Shown here one piece after another: positions 11,637 through 23,510 of a DNA stretch of 64,000 nt. Source of the stretch: Humulus lupulus. Taxonomy: Eukaryota > Streptophyta > Magnoliopsida > Rosales > Cannabaceae. Numbering within the stretch: position 1 is the stretch's first letter; every line of letters begins with the position of its first letter. The translations under genes and the position numbers were made by a program. The notes beneath the pieces are model-generated. The model was not told the DNA's origin. It worked only from the letters and a program-made list of their open reading frames with translations, and searched no databases. The stretch spans positions 187,524,214 to 187,588,213 of the forward strand of contig NC_084795.1 in NCBI RefSeq assembly GCF_963169125.1, in the 5' to 3' direction.

Positions 11637-14600
11637 TGTGACGCCTTGCATTTCGGGAACCTACTAGTAAGCGGTCCAGACCGGTGAAAACTTATATGAA
11701 TATTATTTTGATTAATAATATATTCCTGAGAAGCCAAAATCATGTTGTTCATGATAGCCACTCATTGTGATGTGTGATTGTAGCCGAATTATAATTTTCT
11801 ATCTCGAACCGACACGAAAAATCCAATCGGGTAAAATCTTGGATAAAATTATGTTGAATAATGATGGAAAAAATAATATGGGCATAAAATTTGTTGAAAT
11901 TTTATATTAATGTCAAAAACTTATTCTTTGTAAGAACAAAATCTCTAGAAATACATTTTTGTGAAAAATGCAAATTTTAGGAAAAAAAATGAGATTTTGG
12001 TTAATTAAATTATTTTACGTAAGAAATATTGGAGTGTGACCACTTAAATTAAATAGCAAGGTATATTTAATTTAATTACACTAGTTTAAAATTTCAATTA
12101 GAAAAAAGTAAGAAAAATTACCACAATAGTATTTTTTTAGGGAAAATTACCATTAGCCTAAGTTTGATAAACTTAATTTAGATTAATTAGGAATTAATCC
12201 AAGGGTATTTGTATATTAGTGGGTCGGCAGCTAGGTGTTGTAATTGTGTAATTTTTAGCAAAACTTTCTCTTTCAAAAATTTCTTCTCTCTAAAAACTCT
12301 CTTCCTTCTCTCTAAGTGGCTGAACACCCCATGTGATATTCTCTAATTTTATCTCATCAATTCCTACTTAAACACTCATATATCATCTCTTCCTTCTACA
12401 CACATAGTCTTAGGGCACTTGAGTTTGAGTTTGAAGTTAGAGAAAAGCTAGACAATCAAAGGAAAATATAACTCTACTTTGTCAAAGTTTGAGTTTTTTA
12501 TCTTAGTTCAGTTTGCATGTGAGTATAAACTAATTTGTGGTATTATGGGGAGTACATAAATGTAAAGGAAAGGCTAAGCAAGGGTTTGAAGATCTAGGAA
12601 TCATCTAGAACACAATCAAAGTCATCAAGAGGTATATGGTCACCTCCCATGAGTTTTTATTCAAACTTTTTGTTAAATATGCTATGATTAATTTATTTGA
12701 TGTGTTTAAATTATATTTTTGGATTGTAATAATGTTTATCCACTGTTTAATTATGCATGCAAGAGTGTTTGTATAAATGTTAGGGCTGAAATCCAACATT
12801 TCATAGACAAAAATATGATTTTGTAAGAAAAATATTTAAGTCTTGAATTTAAGGGGTCAAGCGAATTATATATTATTCTGGTTCTAAAGTTTCTTGTTTG
12901 TATGAATAATTTTGAGATATGACGATATTTATAATGTCTAGAAATGTGTAAAAAGGATTTATAATGATAAAGTTCAAATTTTTACAAAATTTGTGTGTAA
13001 TCTATAAAATTACTTTTCAAAATCTAGGTAAACAGCCGAATTTGGGTGATATTGTTTCTAAGAAAATAATTGATTTTTTAGCTGATTTTTTTAATTAACC
13101 TTACTTTATTATTTATAAATCAACCTATACAATTTCAAAGAAAAATAACCAATAGGCTGGGAATTATGAGTTTTCAAATTTAGACAAAATTTTTGGAAAG
13201 CTCAAACTAGCTTCTAGACAACCATGTTTGAAATTTTGTTTTGTTAAGTAAAAAGGGTTCAAATAACCTAATTTTTAGTATACAGAATTTTCACATATCC
13301 TAGTATAGGAATAATAATTTTTATACCTAAATAAAAAACCAAAAGGATTTTACGAACATCCAAATTAACTAAAAAGATTGGTTTTTCTCTAGGAAGATTT
13401 GTAATAAGGTTTTTTAAAATAGTTATTACCAAGTAAAAAGATTTAATTTTTAATGAAATTTGATAAGAAGTTTCTTGGAATAGCCATGTTTAATTTTAAA
13501 AAAATTTAAGATCATTGGAGTTATAGTTTTTAAAATATAAATTTCTAAACTACGTTACCTACAACTTAATCTTACAAAGATTTTACTTAAGAAAAATAAT
13601 GGAAATTATTCTTAGTATTTTACTAAAGGAATGAGTTTTAGTTATATTAATTACTAGTGTAGGTTTAACCCACTAAAATAAATTAAGATTAATATGAATA
13701 TTATAAAGTTAATATTTTATGAATGTTTTATTTATTTGGTCTAAAAAAATTTAAAAGGGGGTCCAAAACCAAAAAATTTCCAAAACTTAAATTAAAATAA
13801 CCTTTTTATTCCAATTCCTCTTAATTAATATAAAACCAATCAAATTTTATTATAATTATTTCTTTATTGTTTTAATTCAAATTTAATTATCAAAGTTTTT
13901 TAATAAAGTGATTTTATTAGAAAAAAATATGTGATTTTTATTGGTAAAAATCAAAGAAAGGAAAAATTCAATTAAGCTAGGAGGCTTTCGAAACTATTTT
14001 CTTCGACTAGGCTCGATAGTGAGAACGGAGTGGGAAATGTTGTAAAAAGCCGACTTTCAAATAACTAGACTTGTTAAGAGAAGTTTTGTCAAGAGTTTTA
14101 AATGTCTCTTAGAAGGCTAAACTAAGGGCAATAATACCCTTACTTAATAAACGCTAACGACTAAAATTCCTAATGGTTTATTTATACATTAATTTTCATC
14201 ATTAATCCGAGTATATTGTATGAATTATAGTATTGGCTAAAAGGAGCTTATAGTTGTGGTTTAAGGATTTACGCTCGAACCAAAGGAATCCAAGTCATCC
14301 TTTGAGATCTCTGGCTACAACATGAAACATACTGGTGTATTGATTATTATAAATATGATATTACACTAGTTGTGGGAAGAGGCTCAATTACAGACAATGA
14401 CTAGGGGGTGCTTAGACCCTTTCTGGGATTGTGCGGTAGGTTCCCTGCCTATGTTAGCAAAGTGCGGATGGTTTCTTCCTATGACATTCTTTTACTCTGG
14501 TTCAAGTCTGTGACAATTATTATCGGTCCTGTTCAAGTCTATGACAATTATTATTAAGTTTGGTTCAAGTCTGCAACCCTCTATCTGGTTCAAGTTCGTG

Positions 14601-15250
14601 ACCTCCAATTCGGTTCAAGTCTGTGACATCTGAATATGGGTTAAGCATACTAGTAAAACCTATAAATCTCAATGAGTTGGTGTAACTATGGTTACACTCT
14701 TGATAGTATTTATGCTCTAGTTATCACAAAGGTTTTCTTGATGGGGAGGGTAGGGTTATTAGTACTGAGAGTTGGGTCTCCATTATTGTTTGTTTTAAGA
14801 GAGCGCCCAAACGCCCTGAATTTTTTGGAAACTCCTTAGTTCGCTTCTAGGATTTTTGTTATGAATATTGGTCCTATATATCTGCTTGTTCTGGAGCTTT
14901 CTATGTGCAGGGTTGATTTGACTATTTCTGGTTATCGAGCATAACCATAAGTTTTCCAAGATGCTTATCATTCTTTAGGGTCCTGATTTATCTAGAACCC
15001 TAATTATATAAGTGGTTTGATTTCTGGGCATTGACCCATGTCTGCTTTTAGTATTCCATGTTGTAAGGTTAAACTTACTAAGCATTTTCGCTTACCTAGT
15101 TGTTTCATGTTGTAGGTAAGTGTAAGAGAAAAGCAGAGCAGTGAGCGTTGGAGTGTGCTTGCAAAGCAGAGCCGACCTTTGGTAATTGTTTTGAGAAAAT
15201 GTCTTTTGTTGCTAACAATGATTTATTGGTTATGTTTAAACCATTTATGT
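11637..15250 (+). mobile_element. 3' LTR of the decayed chromovirus (right edge unresolved)
   Basis: About 35 bp after the pol stop the LTR opens with TGTGACGCC, the analogue of the TGTAACG/TGTAATG starts of the two other chromovirus LTRs in the window. Inside are a UCU-rich leader (12250-12310), long AT-rich tracts and, near the 3' end, short repeats and the 'ttactaagcattttcgctta' block typical of these LTRs (15078-15097). I could not find the expected ...gttaca end; the LTR probably decays or is cut between 15200 and 15600. The length is unusually large and may include other insertions. Confidence 0.6.
14505..14635 (+). repeat. Degenerate tandem repeat inside the chromovirus LTR
   Basis: Five imperfect copies of 'ggttcaagtctgtgac' occur in tandem in units of roughly 25-35 bp. 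The 3' part of the other chromovirus LTRs here carries similar but unrelated arrays. Confidence 0.75.
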
Positions 15251-15933
15251 TTAATTTAAATGTTTAAGAACAGAAGTAATTAGTTAAGTGTGCACACACA
15301 ACTTTCTCTTTTAAATTATTTTTTATGTAAATTTTTAGGATATGTTTATAATGAAAATATTATTTTCTACATTGTTTTTGGTCTTGTATTTTCGGGTCTT
15401 TATAGAGAGTAGTGGGCAGAAAATGATTGAGAATTCTAGCCTGATGATTGTGGAAAATAAAAATAGTAACTTACCATCTATGGATTCTATTATTAAATTG
15501 TACCCGATATCGAATGCTTTTAATAACACCAATTTGAAAAGTAAAAAAAAATCAAATAAGCTAATGAGGTTATTAATAGTTTTAATCCAGTCAAGCAATG
15601 CTCTCACAAAAATTAATGTTGGTGTATAGCTGAATTACTCTTAATAATTTAATACATACATAGAACTTGTCACATATATATGGTCCTTTTAAAGTACATA
15701 ATTATTGGTTAAATTTTTATTTTTAAAAAGATATTTATTTTTTCAATATTTTACTTTATCAACTTAAAAATTAAAATCAATTTTTAACATTCGTACAAAT
15801 AAAAATATAGATAAAAAAATACTTTTACATTCTCATTCTTTTTCTTTAAAAAAAATTGTCTATAATTAAAATTCAAATAAACATAATGAAAATAAATTTC
15901 TTAAAAATAAATTGTATCATACTAAATATTATA
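15251..15933. other. AT-rich spacer; only a chance-like small ORF
   Basis: A small plus-strand ORF (15351-15629 from the inner ATG) starts MKILFSTLFLVLYF and so looks like a signal peptide, but an overlapping minus-strand ORF of similar length exists and the base composition is that of the AT-rich filler. Nothing else is visible. Confidence 0.5.
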
Positions 15934-17143
15934 TGTTGACATTAAGAACTCGTCAACGACTTACAGTTAGGAAACTCAAAAGATCAAGTAAGAAACTTAT
16001 AAACCTAGGTGAACTTAGAAAAATTTAGACCGAAAATGGAAGAAAACTTGTGTATTTCTCTTAAAATGATCTGGTGTTAGAAGAATTTTCCAACCCCTTT
16101 CCTTGGATAAGTGAAGTTTCTTTTATAGGTGAGAACTACTAGCTCTTAATAGATAGTGGTTCCATGGGGAGAAAATGGCACAACGACAGGTTACAGGTGA
16201 TCATGTTGTAGATGGTAGTGGTGCTAGAGGAGTGGTTGTCAGATCTAGTACATATCAGATGTCAGCAGGTAATACTCAGTCTTTGTACTACTTCATACAA
16301 CCACTACCTGCTTGGTATGAATTTCCGGAGCATGGTGGTGGAGGTCTCACCACATACCATCTTCATGCTACCACTACCGGTCTGGTGTGGAGGTTGTACA
16401 CGTACTCTGACTCATTTTTCCCTGCATGCGCCTACCGTACTTGCACGTGCACTCCATACTTAATACATTCCATTACTTTTCCTATACATGTTTATGCCTT
16501 GAACCTTTATGTATTTGGCTAAGTATGGGTGCTTGGGGCCTCAATTGGGATACATACGTGAGGTGTGTCCCGCTGCTGACACCTACCCTAGAAAATAGAG
16601 TAGGGCCTCGTCAGAAAGATTCATGTTTCCAAGATGCTTGGGAGGCAAGGACCTCGCGAGATGGTCCTATGAAAGCGAGACGTGAGGGTCCTCTTGGGAC
16701 CTTAGGCGTGATATCCTTGGTGCAAGATGCGACACCTTAAGTGAGAAATGTGCCTTGCCATACCATCATCTTGAGACGTAACATTGGGTGCAAAGGATGA
16801 CCTCGCGAGACCCTTGGCGCGAGGCAAGGTTACGTAGGCGAGGCGTGTGCCTCGCAAGACCCCTGGTGCGAGGTACGAAATCGGGTGCGTGGGGTGGCAC
16901 GAGGCCCTCGGCATGAGGCACAACATTGTAGGCAAGGCATGTGCCTCACAAGACCTTCAGCGCAAGGCACGACTCTAGGTGCAAGGGGTGACCTCACGAG
17001 ACCCTTGGCGCGAGGCAAGGCGTATGCCTCGCGAGATCTTCAGCATGAGGCATGAGACAATGTTTGGTTGTTTCCTTCCCGAGTTGATATTCTTAGAGAC
17101 ACGAGGTTGGGGCCATTGCAAGGGAAAAGTTTTGGCATCCACA
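15934..17143 (-). repeat. Tat-C 3' LTR
   Basis: It ends, on the plus strand, with tgttgacattaagaactcgtcaac (15934-15957), the reverse complement of the GTTGAC...GTCAACA terminal fold of Tat LTRs. It begins, on the minus strand, with tgtggatgcc at 17143, next to a polypurine tract. A minus-strand TATA-like site lies at 16120-16128. Positions 15944-16360 align throughout with 22646-23070, with scattered substitutions. Confidence 0.75.
16640..17050 (+). repeat. GC-rich palindromic tandem repeats in the Tat-C LTR
   Basis: A motif of the form CCTCGCGAGACCC-TTGGCGCGAGG, whose ends are reverse complements, recurs at about 16801, 16851, 16944, 16992 and 17027, with a looser copy near 16648. The block is strongly CpG-rich within AT-rich surroundings. 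The copies at 16801 and 16992 are almost identical (spacing 191 bp). The truncated 5' LTR does not reach this region, so the partner cannot be compared. Confidence 0.8.
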
Positions 17144-17160
17144 CTTGCCCCCCATTTTAT
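17144..17160 (-). other. Tat-C polypurine tract
   Basis: On the minus strand ataaaatggggggcaag lies immediately before the LTR start tgtggatgcc, the position of the plus-strand primer. Confidence 0.65.
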
Positions 17161-17381
17161 GAGAGGGCCTTTAAGTGCTCTAGTAGATTCTAGGGTATGG
17201 TCACATGTGGTGTTAATTTTGCTTTGGTAGTGTGAAAAAACACACTTTTGATGTGTTGCACTTCTTGAGAATGAATGTGAACCTTCCATTGCACTTCGCG
17301 GATCCCAAGATGAGTGTACGACCTTATTTCTGACCATGGATCAAATACTGAATCCAAGGGCTAGGATGAGTTTGGACTTTC

Positions 17382-17390
17382 TATAAATAG
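17382..17390 (+). promoter_or_regulatory. TATA box of the Tat-C opposite-strand gene
   Basis: tataaatag followed by gcctt lies just inside the 3' LTR and points away from it into the opposite-strand gene. The equivalent sites of Tat-A and Tat-B lie in the same place, and Tat-B shares the ggcctt that follows. Confidence 0.5.
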
Positions 17391-18081
17391 GCCTTCTTCT
17401 TGAAAACTTTTTTTATACTACCATTTGCCTTAGTTTAGTGGAGCTTTGTTCTTCAAAACTCCAAGAAGTGGGTGGTTCCATCCCCCATAAGAGCACTTTT
17501 ATTTTTCTTTGTATATACACACACACACATATATATATTCACTTAGGTGCTAAAAATTGTATCATTCTCCACTTTTTTTTTTGGTGTGCAGGTGTATGGT
17601 GTGTAGAACTAAGGTCACGACAGTGCGTTCATGTGTTTTGGTGCGAGCTACTTTGGTAGCGACAATGGTGAGTAGGTGCTTCGGTGTGAGGCTCTTAGGT
17701 AGCGACGGTGGGGAGCATCCCCTATGATCACGAGCTTCCAGCAGTGTTCCCTTATCAACTCAAGGTATTCCCTTATTTGTTCCTTTAACATTTTATGCTA
17801 AGTAGGCTTAAGGTAGTGTTTGGAGGTGGTGTTATTTTAGCCTTTGTATACCACAATGTGGAGCTTCGCGCTTAAGCCCATAATTATGTTTATAAGTATA
17901 CATGTACAAATTATTGCACCCCGTAGTTGGTTATGTCATTTACCCATGTGGGCACCTTCATTTTTCATGAGTCATTACTGCATGGTAGTATACATGTTTT
18001 GTGTTACCTCCGATTGTGTGTATGCGCCTAGGGTTTTAAACCCGTTCCTTTGCATCTTGTAGCCCACCACATTTTCCACAC

Positions 18082-20500
18082 ATGTCTACACCTGTGTTCT
18101 TCATGAAACACTGTCTCATGGCATTCGACGGGTCGTCTAGGATACCTCCTAGTGTCAAACCCATAGAGTTGTCCTCGTTAGATTCAGAGCCATCTGTAGA
18201 TGACCCATATTGTATGTACGAGACTTTGAGGAGGGCCCGTATGTATCACCTGGAGCGGTTAGCTGACCTTAGACAAAAAGTATGGGTTGTCGAAAATGAG
18301 ATAGATTCTGTCTTAAGAGGTGAAGGGGCAGCCTCCTCCTTTGATCATGATGCTTATATAGACAGCCTTAGAGTGACCCTTCTTGATTTACAAGTGGAGC
18401 TCATGTATATGGAGGAAAATCTCCCTCCTAAGCCCTCACCCCCAAGTCCTCCTCATAATGAAGAGGTATCTCACGGTGGTTCAGATGTTGACATTGGTTC
18501 TCATCAACCATTGTCTATAGTGCACCCGTACCTGATGCTTTCATCTTTGACATCTAGGTGGAAAACTCTCAAGGGTAGAAAGCAACAGAGAGAAAAATGG
18601 AAGGCAAAATATCCTATATTGACATCATCCTTTTCTTTTGTTCTTGCAGATATGTTGAAGAGAGGTCGACAAAACGTAGCGCCCGAGAAATAGGACCCTA
18701 GTTCTTTGTTACCTATCTCTCTTATTTCCCACGTGTTAGAGAATAATTTGATTGAATTAATGGAAAACTACCATATTGATAGCGAGTTTTGATGTTATGT
18801 GCCCACTAACAAGTGTCGTGCTCATGAACCACCCCCCAGCTCTATGACGTTCAACGAGTACATCCTGAAGGCGGGAGGTACCATTCCTCTATACCTATTT
18901 TTTTGTCCTAATACTCATTATTCTGGTCTCACTCCACTTCAGTTGGCGCCAAACAGCTCAATAACTCCCAACTGCCAATACATGTCATTTATAAAGTGCG
19001 TGGGTCACACTCCATTTACAAAAGTAGTGCACTTCACGTACAACCTCATGCCAACTCCTAAGTCGAATTTACTTCTTAGAAAAGTCCAATACTTAGGTCC
19101 CATTGATTGAAGGCGATGTCTCCAATCCAAGATCATGGAAACATGACTTCTTTTTCTTCAAAGACCTTCCTTCATTTTGCGAGCGTTTTCGCACCTCCCC
19201 AAGTAAGCATCATTTTCTCTCTTCTCTTTTTTTTTACTATTATCATTGTTGTTTGGCTAACAATTGATCTTGTGGTTCAGAGTACCTTGACCTCCCCAAA
19301 ATATCTACTCAGCAGCGTAATTGTGTTTTGACTCTGGTTAACGCAGACATTACGAAAAAAGATGGCTCCCTACCTTTTTACCGCAAAAAATCTCAATTCC
19401 TATGGTCTTTTTAACATCTTTGATCCTAATTTAATGTGGCACATTACATAGAAAAAGAAAAAGGTTATTCTGATGGGCCAAGATTCCTCTGATGAAGATG
19501 GTTATTAGGTCCAGGACTAGCCCTTGCCTGAGTCAAAGCGACCGGCTCGTGTGTCTCCTGCTTCTAGGGATGGGTGTCTCCCGCTTCTGCAAACCTAGAA
19601 ATAGCTTCTTATTTGCGAGCATCGTCTTCTATCCTAGGATGCTTTTTCTTTCCCACCTACGATGATTTTGATGTCGCCCCTAGCAACTTACCCCGTCACA
19701 GCCCTTCTGGATGCCTTCCACCTTGTACTTCAGTGCCTATGCTCTGTTCGGTCAATGGTTCATCTGTTCCCATGTATCTGGGTGTCCCAAATGCAAAAGA
19801 GGTGTCGTGGGTAAATTATGCGGCAGCTCCTTTTGTGGAGAGGTATGCTCGATCTGCCGAGGAAATTTCAGAGGGTGAATGGAGAGCTCTTCAGGGCTTA
19901 AATATGGCGGAGCTTGGAGACACGCTCTTGCACTCAGCTACTTGGGTAGGTTTTTTATGCTTTGTCGGGGTTTTTCGTGTGTGAGTCCTTACATATATGC
20001 TTTCTTACATTTTGACCTCTTACCATTTTGCACCTTTAGTATTTTTTGTAGACTTCTCCTGTGGCCCAAAGCCTAGCAGCCTCGACAAAAAAACTATCCT
20101 TGGCCGAGGTGGAGAAAGACCGACTCACCGTTAGGACTCAAGAGCTTGAGAGCCAGTTTTCCGAGGCCACACTTAAGATGGAGGCGACCTTAGCGAAGGC
20201 GTCCTCTTCATCCAATGGTAAGAAGAAGTTATAGGCGAAGGTCCTGGTGTGGCAAGAGAATATTAGTTCTCTTGAATCATAATTAGCGGCGGCCAAATAC
20301 AAGTCGGTGGAGCGCACTCTGTATGGGGTGTGGAAGCAAAATCCAAGCTTCGACTTTTCCTCTTTTGGCGAGCATGCAGTTGCTAAGGCTATCGAGTGGA
20401 GTGCTCGGGAAGAGAGACCGTCAAGTTATCCTTTGTCTCATCATTTGCTCCCTTGTATGGGAGGCTTCTATTTCCTACCTGATATTTTAATTTGGTTATA
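18082..20500 (+). pseudogene. Tat-C opposite-strand gene (Transposase_28-like), degenerate
   Basis: The plus-strand frame 18082-18693 encodes an acidic, coiled-coil-prone protein (LRRARMYHLERLADLRQKV, then YMEENLPPKPSPPSPPHNEE). A splice-acceptor-like ttgttcttgcag stands at 18638-18649. After it come stops and then 18799-19110 with FNEYILKAGGTIPLYLFF, GLTPLQLAPNS and KSNLLLRKVQYLG, which match the pattern of the 'putative gypsy type transposon' family (Transposase_28). The 3' part near 20050-20400 encodes coiled coil (SLAEVEKDRLTVRTQELESQ). It runs opposite to the element's gag, as in Tat-A and Tat-B, but is more diverged, and I could not place all exons. Several in-frame stops indicate decay. 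Confidence 0.6.
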
Positions 20501-21812
20501 ATGCTACTTATTTTATTTTACCTGAGAGGTTTCTCCACGTCTTTTGCTTTTTGCGATGAACTCTGGCAAGTCCTTCTTTGTTTTATGTTTGTCTTTTTAA
20601 GGAACATCTCTATGTCCTTTTATCCATGTGGACTTGTTTTAAGCACCTCTTTATTTCATAAGGACCTCCTTTGGGTCCTCGTGTTTTATGTGCGTTGTTG
20701 CTATCAGGACATATCAACCATTTGGGTTCTTTTTTTCCCAACCTACAATATTTGTGTTGTTTGTTTTTTTACACTTTCATGCCCCATATCTAGGATTAGA
20801 CTTTTAAGTGTTCTTCTAGACTTATTACACTCCCTCTTTTTTTCTGTGAGAAATTTGCGCAGGGCCTCTCTGGACATGATGCTGATAAATGTATTGGTGC
20901 ACCTTGATTGTTTTTATAAGGACATGGTAACCCTTTGGGTCATTTCCATCCTTTTATAATATTTGCGCGTGCTTTTTGGTTTTTGTTCGAGAAGTGTCCT
21001 TCTCGTTATTAGGCACAGTACTATTTTTCCAAGTGTCTCTTTTAGGACCTTTTTTGGCTAAACGACTTGATGGCTACTTTAGACTTACTAGTGGACATCC
21101 TTCTTGAGGCCTTACCCCCCGTGGAGATATTAGCCTTAATCAAGAGGTCATCCTTGTGAAACTTTTTCAATCCCTTGATATCCATAACGGTAGCTAATGG
21201 CTAGACGACTTGGTGGCTGCTTTAGGCATATTGATGGACGTCCTTCTTGAGGTCTTACCCCCTCCCTGTGGAGGTATTAGCCTTTATCAAGAGGTCATCC
21301 TTATGGAACCTTTTGACTCCCTTGATATCCATAAGGGTAGCCAATCCTAGTGAATTCAAGAGATGCTTTGCAAGGTTTTTTTTAGCTATGTATCATGCCC
21401 CCCAAGTGGTTGGCGGGATTTATTTCGTCTGGCACTTTGATCATTTTGCTCTTGTATACACTTTGACAATTCAATTTGCAATGGTTGTACAAGAGTTAGA
21501 TGCGTGCCTTCATAAATGAGAAATGTAATATGCAAATAAAAAATATATTTCATTGATGATTAGTATAATACAAAGGTATGCGCAACAATAATACATCTAC
21601 TAAATCATGAGGGCAACTAGGTGACCTCTTAGATTCATAACTGTCTCTGCAGGGGGAGGACTTACTACTATGTTAGGTGGTTAACTAGGGTAACCTCTTT
21701 GATTCATCATACCAAATACAAAATCTTACCAGATATTATTTCCCAGGTGTGTGTTTTGGTGGAAATTACTTGAGTTATATTGTAGCTCTTTTCGCCTTAA
21801 CAACCATTAGCA
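20501..21812. other. Non-coding internal DNA of Tat-C
   Basis: This is T-rich sequence with no retroelement protein motif in either strand. The hydrophobic 155-codon plus-strand ORF at 20492-20959 looks like an effect of T-rich composition. It includes the direct repeat listed separately. Confidence 0.6.
21064..21350 (+). repeat. Direct duplication of about 143 bp
   Basis: The block starting gacttgatggctactttag (21065) is repeated at about 21208 as gacttggtggctgctttag. Both continue through cttcttgagg, tattagcct, atcaagaggtcatcctt and cccttgatatccata, with scattered differences and a short insertion in the second copy. Confidence 0.85.
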
Positions 21813-22568
21813 TCATGAGCTTTTAGGGCTTGGTAAATCTTTGTAGCAAGATGTTGAAGCGTTCTCTAGTTTCCTAGAGTGTTTGTTGGTGTTTATTAGG
21901 TCGAGGGGTGCTTCCTTATATGTAACCTCAACTTCGTTCCTCCGGTTAGCATCGTCCCTCCGCCTTTGCTCATGAGGTTGCATCGTCGGCGTAGAACCCT
22001 CGTAGTGCTTTGACATGGGAATGTTGCTAGTGGAGTGTTGGGTCTTCCCATCATCCACGGGGATTGTTGTTTCCTCTCTCCCCTGCCCTTTCTCCTTATG
22101 CTTAGGAAGAGGCATATATGGCTTCCCTTGCAGGACGCCATTCAGTACTTATTGCATGTTTTCCAGCGTAGTCTCTAGCCTTTAGTTTTTCTTGTGTAAC
22201 TCGCGTATCTTGTCCTTATAAAAATGGGTTCAAGATCTTGAGTTCACCAAGTGTACCCGAGGGCTATTGCTTGGTCTACGTGTGGAGGGACCAGGGTTCT
22301 GGTGACCGGAACGCGGTGTTGTTGATGGTCGAGGAGGAGGATGTGTACCTATGATGCCCGCTGGGGCGTCTGAGGTTGTTGGAAGATCCCCATTGGGTTG
22401 GACGGGCAGGGATGAAGCCTTTCTTTCTCCACCAGGGGCTAGGTGTCCCTCTGGTGCGCCTCCATTTTGAGGTGGTGGAGGGTCTCTCATGGAGTCCCTT
22501 AGCTGGTCTCTATCCATGTGGATCTCCACGCCTTGTGATTCTCGTAGCCATCTTGATCGCCTCAACAT
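21813..22568 (-). pseudogene. Tat-C gag N-terminal remnant
   Basis: Minus-strand frames at 22230-22568 and 21813-22141 are rich in P, R, Q, G and S (for example RDQLRDSMRDPPPPQNGG, PPPRPSTTPRSGHQNPG). They lie directly downstream of the PBS, as the disordered N-terminus of Tat gag does. No capsid core or zinc knuckle follows. It is assigned by position and composition, because the low-complexity sequence gives no domain match. Confidence 0.5.
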
Positions 22569-22613
22569 CTCTCTTTATATGAAACAATGGAAGAACAGTA
22601 GCTTTATACTTGT

Positions 22614-22635
22614 CCTTCCCACAGACGGTGCCAAA
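22614..22635 (-). other. Tat-C primer-binding-site-like sequence
   Basis: On the minus strand, TTTGGCACCGTCTGTGGG follows the LTR end. TTGGCRCCGTCTGTGGG words at this place are common in plant Tat elements (family knowledge). This differs from the GGTGCTTTCATTGAGAGC type of Tat-A. Confidence 0.65.
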
Positions 22636-23073
22636 TTTTTATGGTAAGAACTCGTCAATGAATTACGATTAGGAAACTCAAAGGATCAAGTACGAAACTT
22701 ATAAACTTAGGTGAACTTAGCAAAACTTAGAGCGAAAATGGAAGAAAACTTATGTATTTCTCTTACAATGATCTAGTGTTACAAGAATTTTCCAACCCTT
22801 TCCTTGGAGAAGTGAGGTTCATTTTATAGGTGAGCACTACTGGCTCTTAATACATAGTGGTCCCATGGGGACAAAAGGGTACAGCAGCAGGCTGCAAGTG
22901 ATCATGTTGCATGTGGTAGTACTACTAAAGGAGTGGTGGTTGGATCTGGTACATATCAGATGTCAGCAGGTAATACTCAGTCTTTGTACTACTTTGTACC
23001 ACCAATACCTGTTGGGTGCGAATGTCAGGAGCGTGGTAGAGGAGGTTTCACCACGTACCATCTTCGAATGTGC
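22636..23073 (-). repeat. Tat-C 5' LTR, truncated
   Basis: This matches 15934-16360 along its length, including aagaactcgtcaa, the minus-strand TATA-like element (attttatag, 22821-22829) and ggtacatatcagatgtcagc. Homology stops at about 23073, inside the LTR, so roughly 770 bp of U3 is missing. The terminal hairpin is decayed here (tttttatggt in place of tgttgacatt). Confidence 0.75.
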
Positions 23074-23509
23074 TGGATGAAAACCTCCTTGAGTGTTGTC
23101 CTTTGGAGTAGGAGAATTGAGTTCGACAACTATAACTAGATGTGAGATTGTAAGTAAGGATCCTTAAGCATTGGACTGCGATCTGCGAGCTTGCTTATCA
23201 ATAAAGGCAATAGCTCATTGTTTCTTCTTCCTTGGTTTGTTTGAAGGGGGTTTATTTTTTTTCAAGCTTCAAGAATGTGCCTCCTTATTAGCCACTAGGG
23301 CATGGTTCGATCAAAATAGACCGCAGTTCCTCAGTTTCTCGTCAGTAAGAAAATTCTCAAGTAATCTTTCATCCCCATAGATTTCTTGGAGCTTGGTAAA
23401 CTAAGTTTTCATGGCATCAGTCCAGATCAACTTGTAGTAAACTCTTGGTAGGATGCAAGAAGAATTATGCTCCATTTCTTTTATATTTTTAAGAAAAGAA
23501 AAAGTTGGG
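23074..23509 (-). pseudogene. Tat-D opposite-strand gene, exon-3-like fragment
   Basis: On the minus strand this contains KLQEIYGDERLLENFLTDE and KLRNCGLF. It aligns by eye with the exon-3 start of the Tat-A/Tat-B genes (YDRRSLSYLLHEDKLRACGL). Stops follow. It is the downstream half of the gene whose exon-2 part lies beyond the LINE at 25701-26286. Confidence 0.55.
23499..23509. repeat. LINE target-site duplication, left copy
   Basis: aaaaagttggg is identical to 25690-25700 beyond the LINE poly(A). Confidence 0.8.
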
Positions 23510-23510
23510 G

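Larger units (their letters stand above)
15934..23073 (-). mobile_element. Tat-C: pol-less Tat-like element, minus strand, 5' LTR truncated
   Basis: Two homologous LTR copies in the same orientation (15934-17143 and 22636-23073, the latter cut short) flank an internal region of about 5.5 kb. Read on the minus strand, the order is 5' LTR, PBS-like TTTGGCACCGTCTGTGGG, gag N-terminal remnant, non-coding DNA, opposite-strand gene, polypurine tract and 3' LTR. No protease, RT, RNase H or integrase is detectable, so it resembles a large LTR derivative that depends on other elements. The right LTR stops abruptly at about 23073, where Tat-D sequence begins. Confidence 0.7.

Noticed and set aside
20492..20959. 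Hydrophobic 155-codon ORF, possible membrane protein
   Set aside because: T-rich non-coding DNA inside Tat-C gives Phe/Leu/Val runs by composition; there is no family match and no conserved partner in the other Tat elements.
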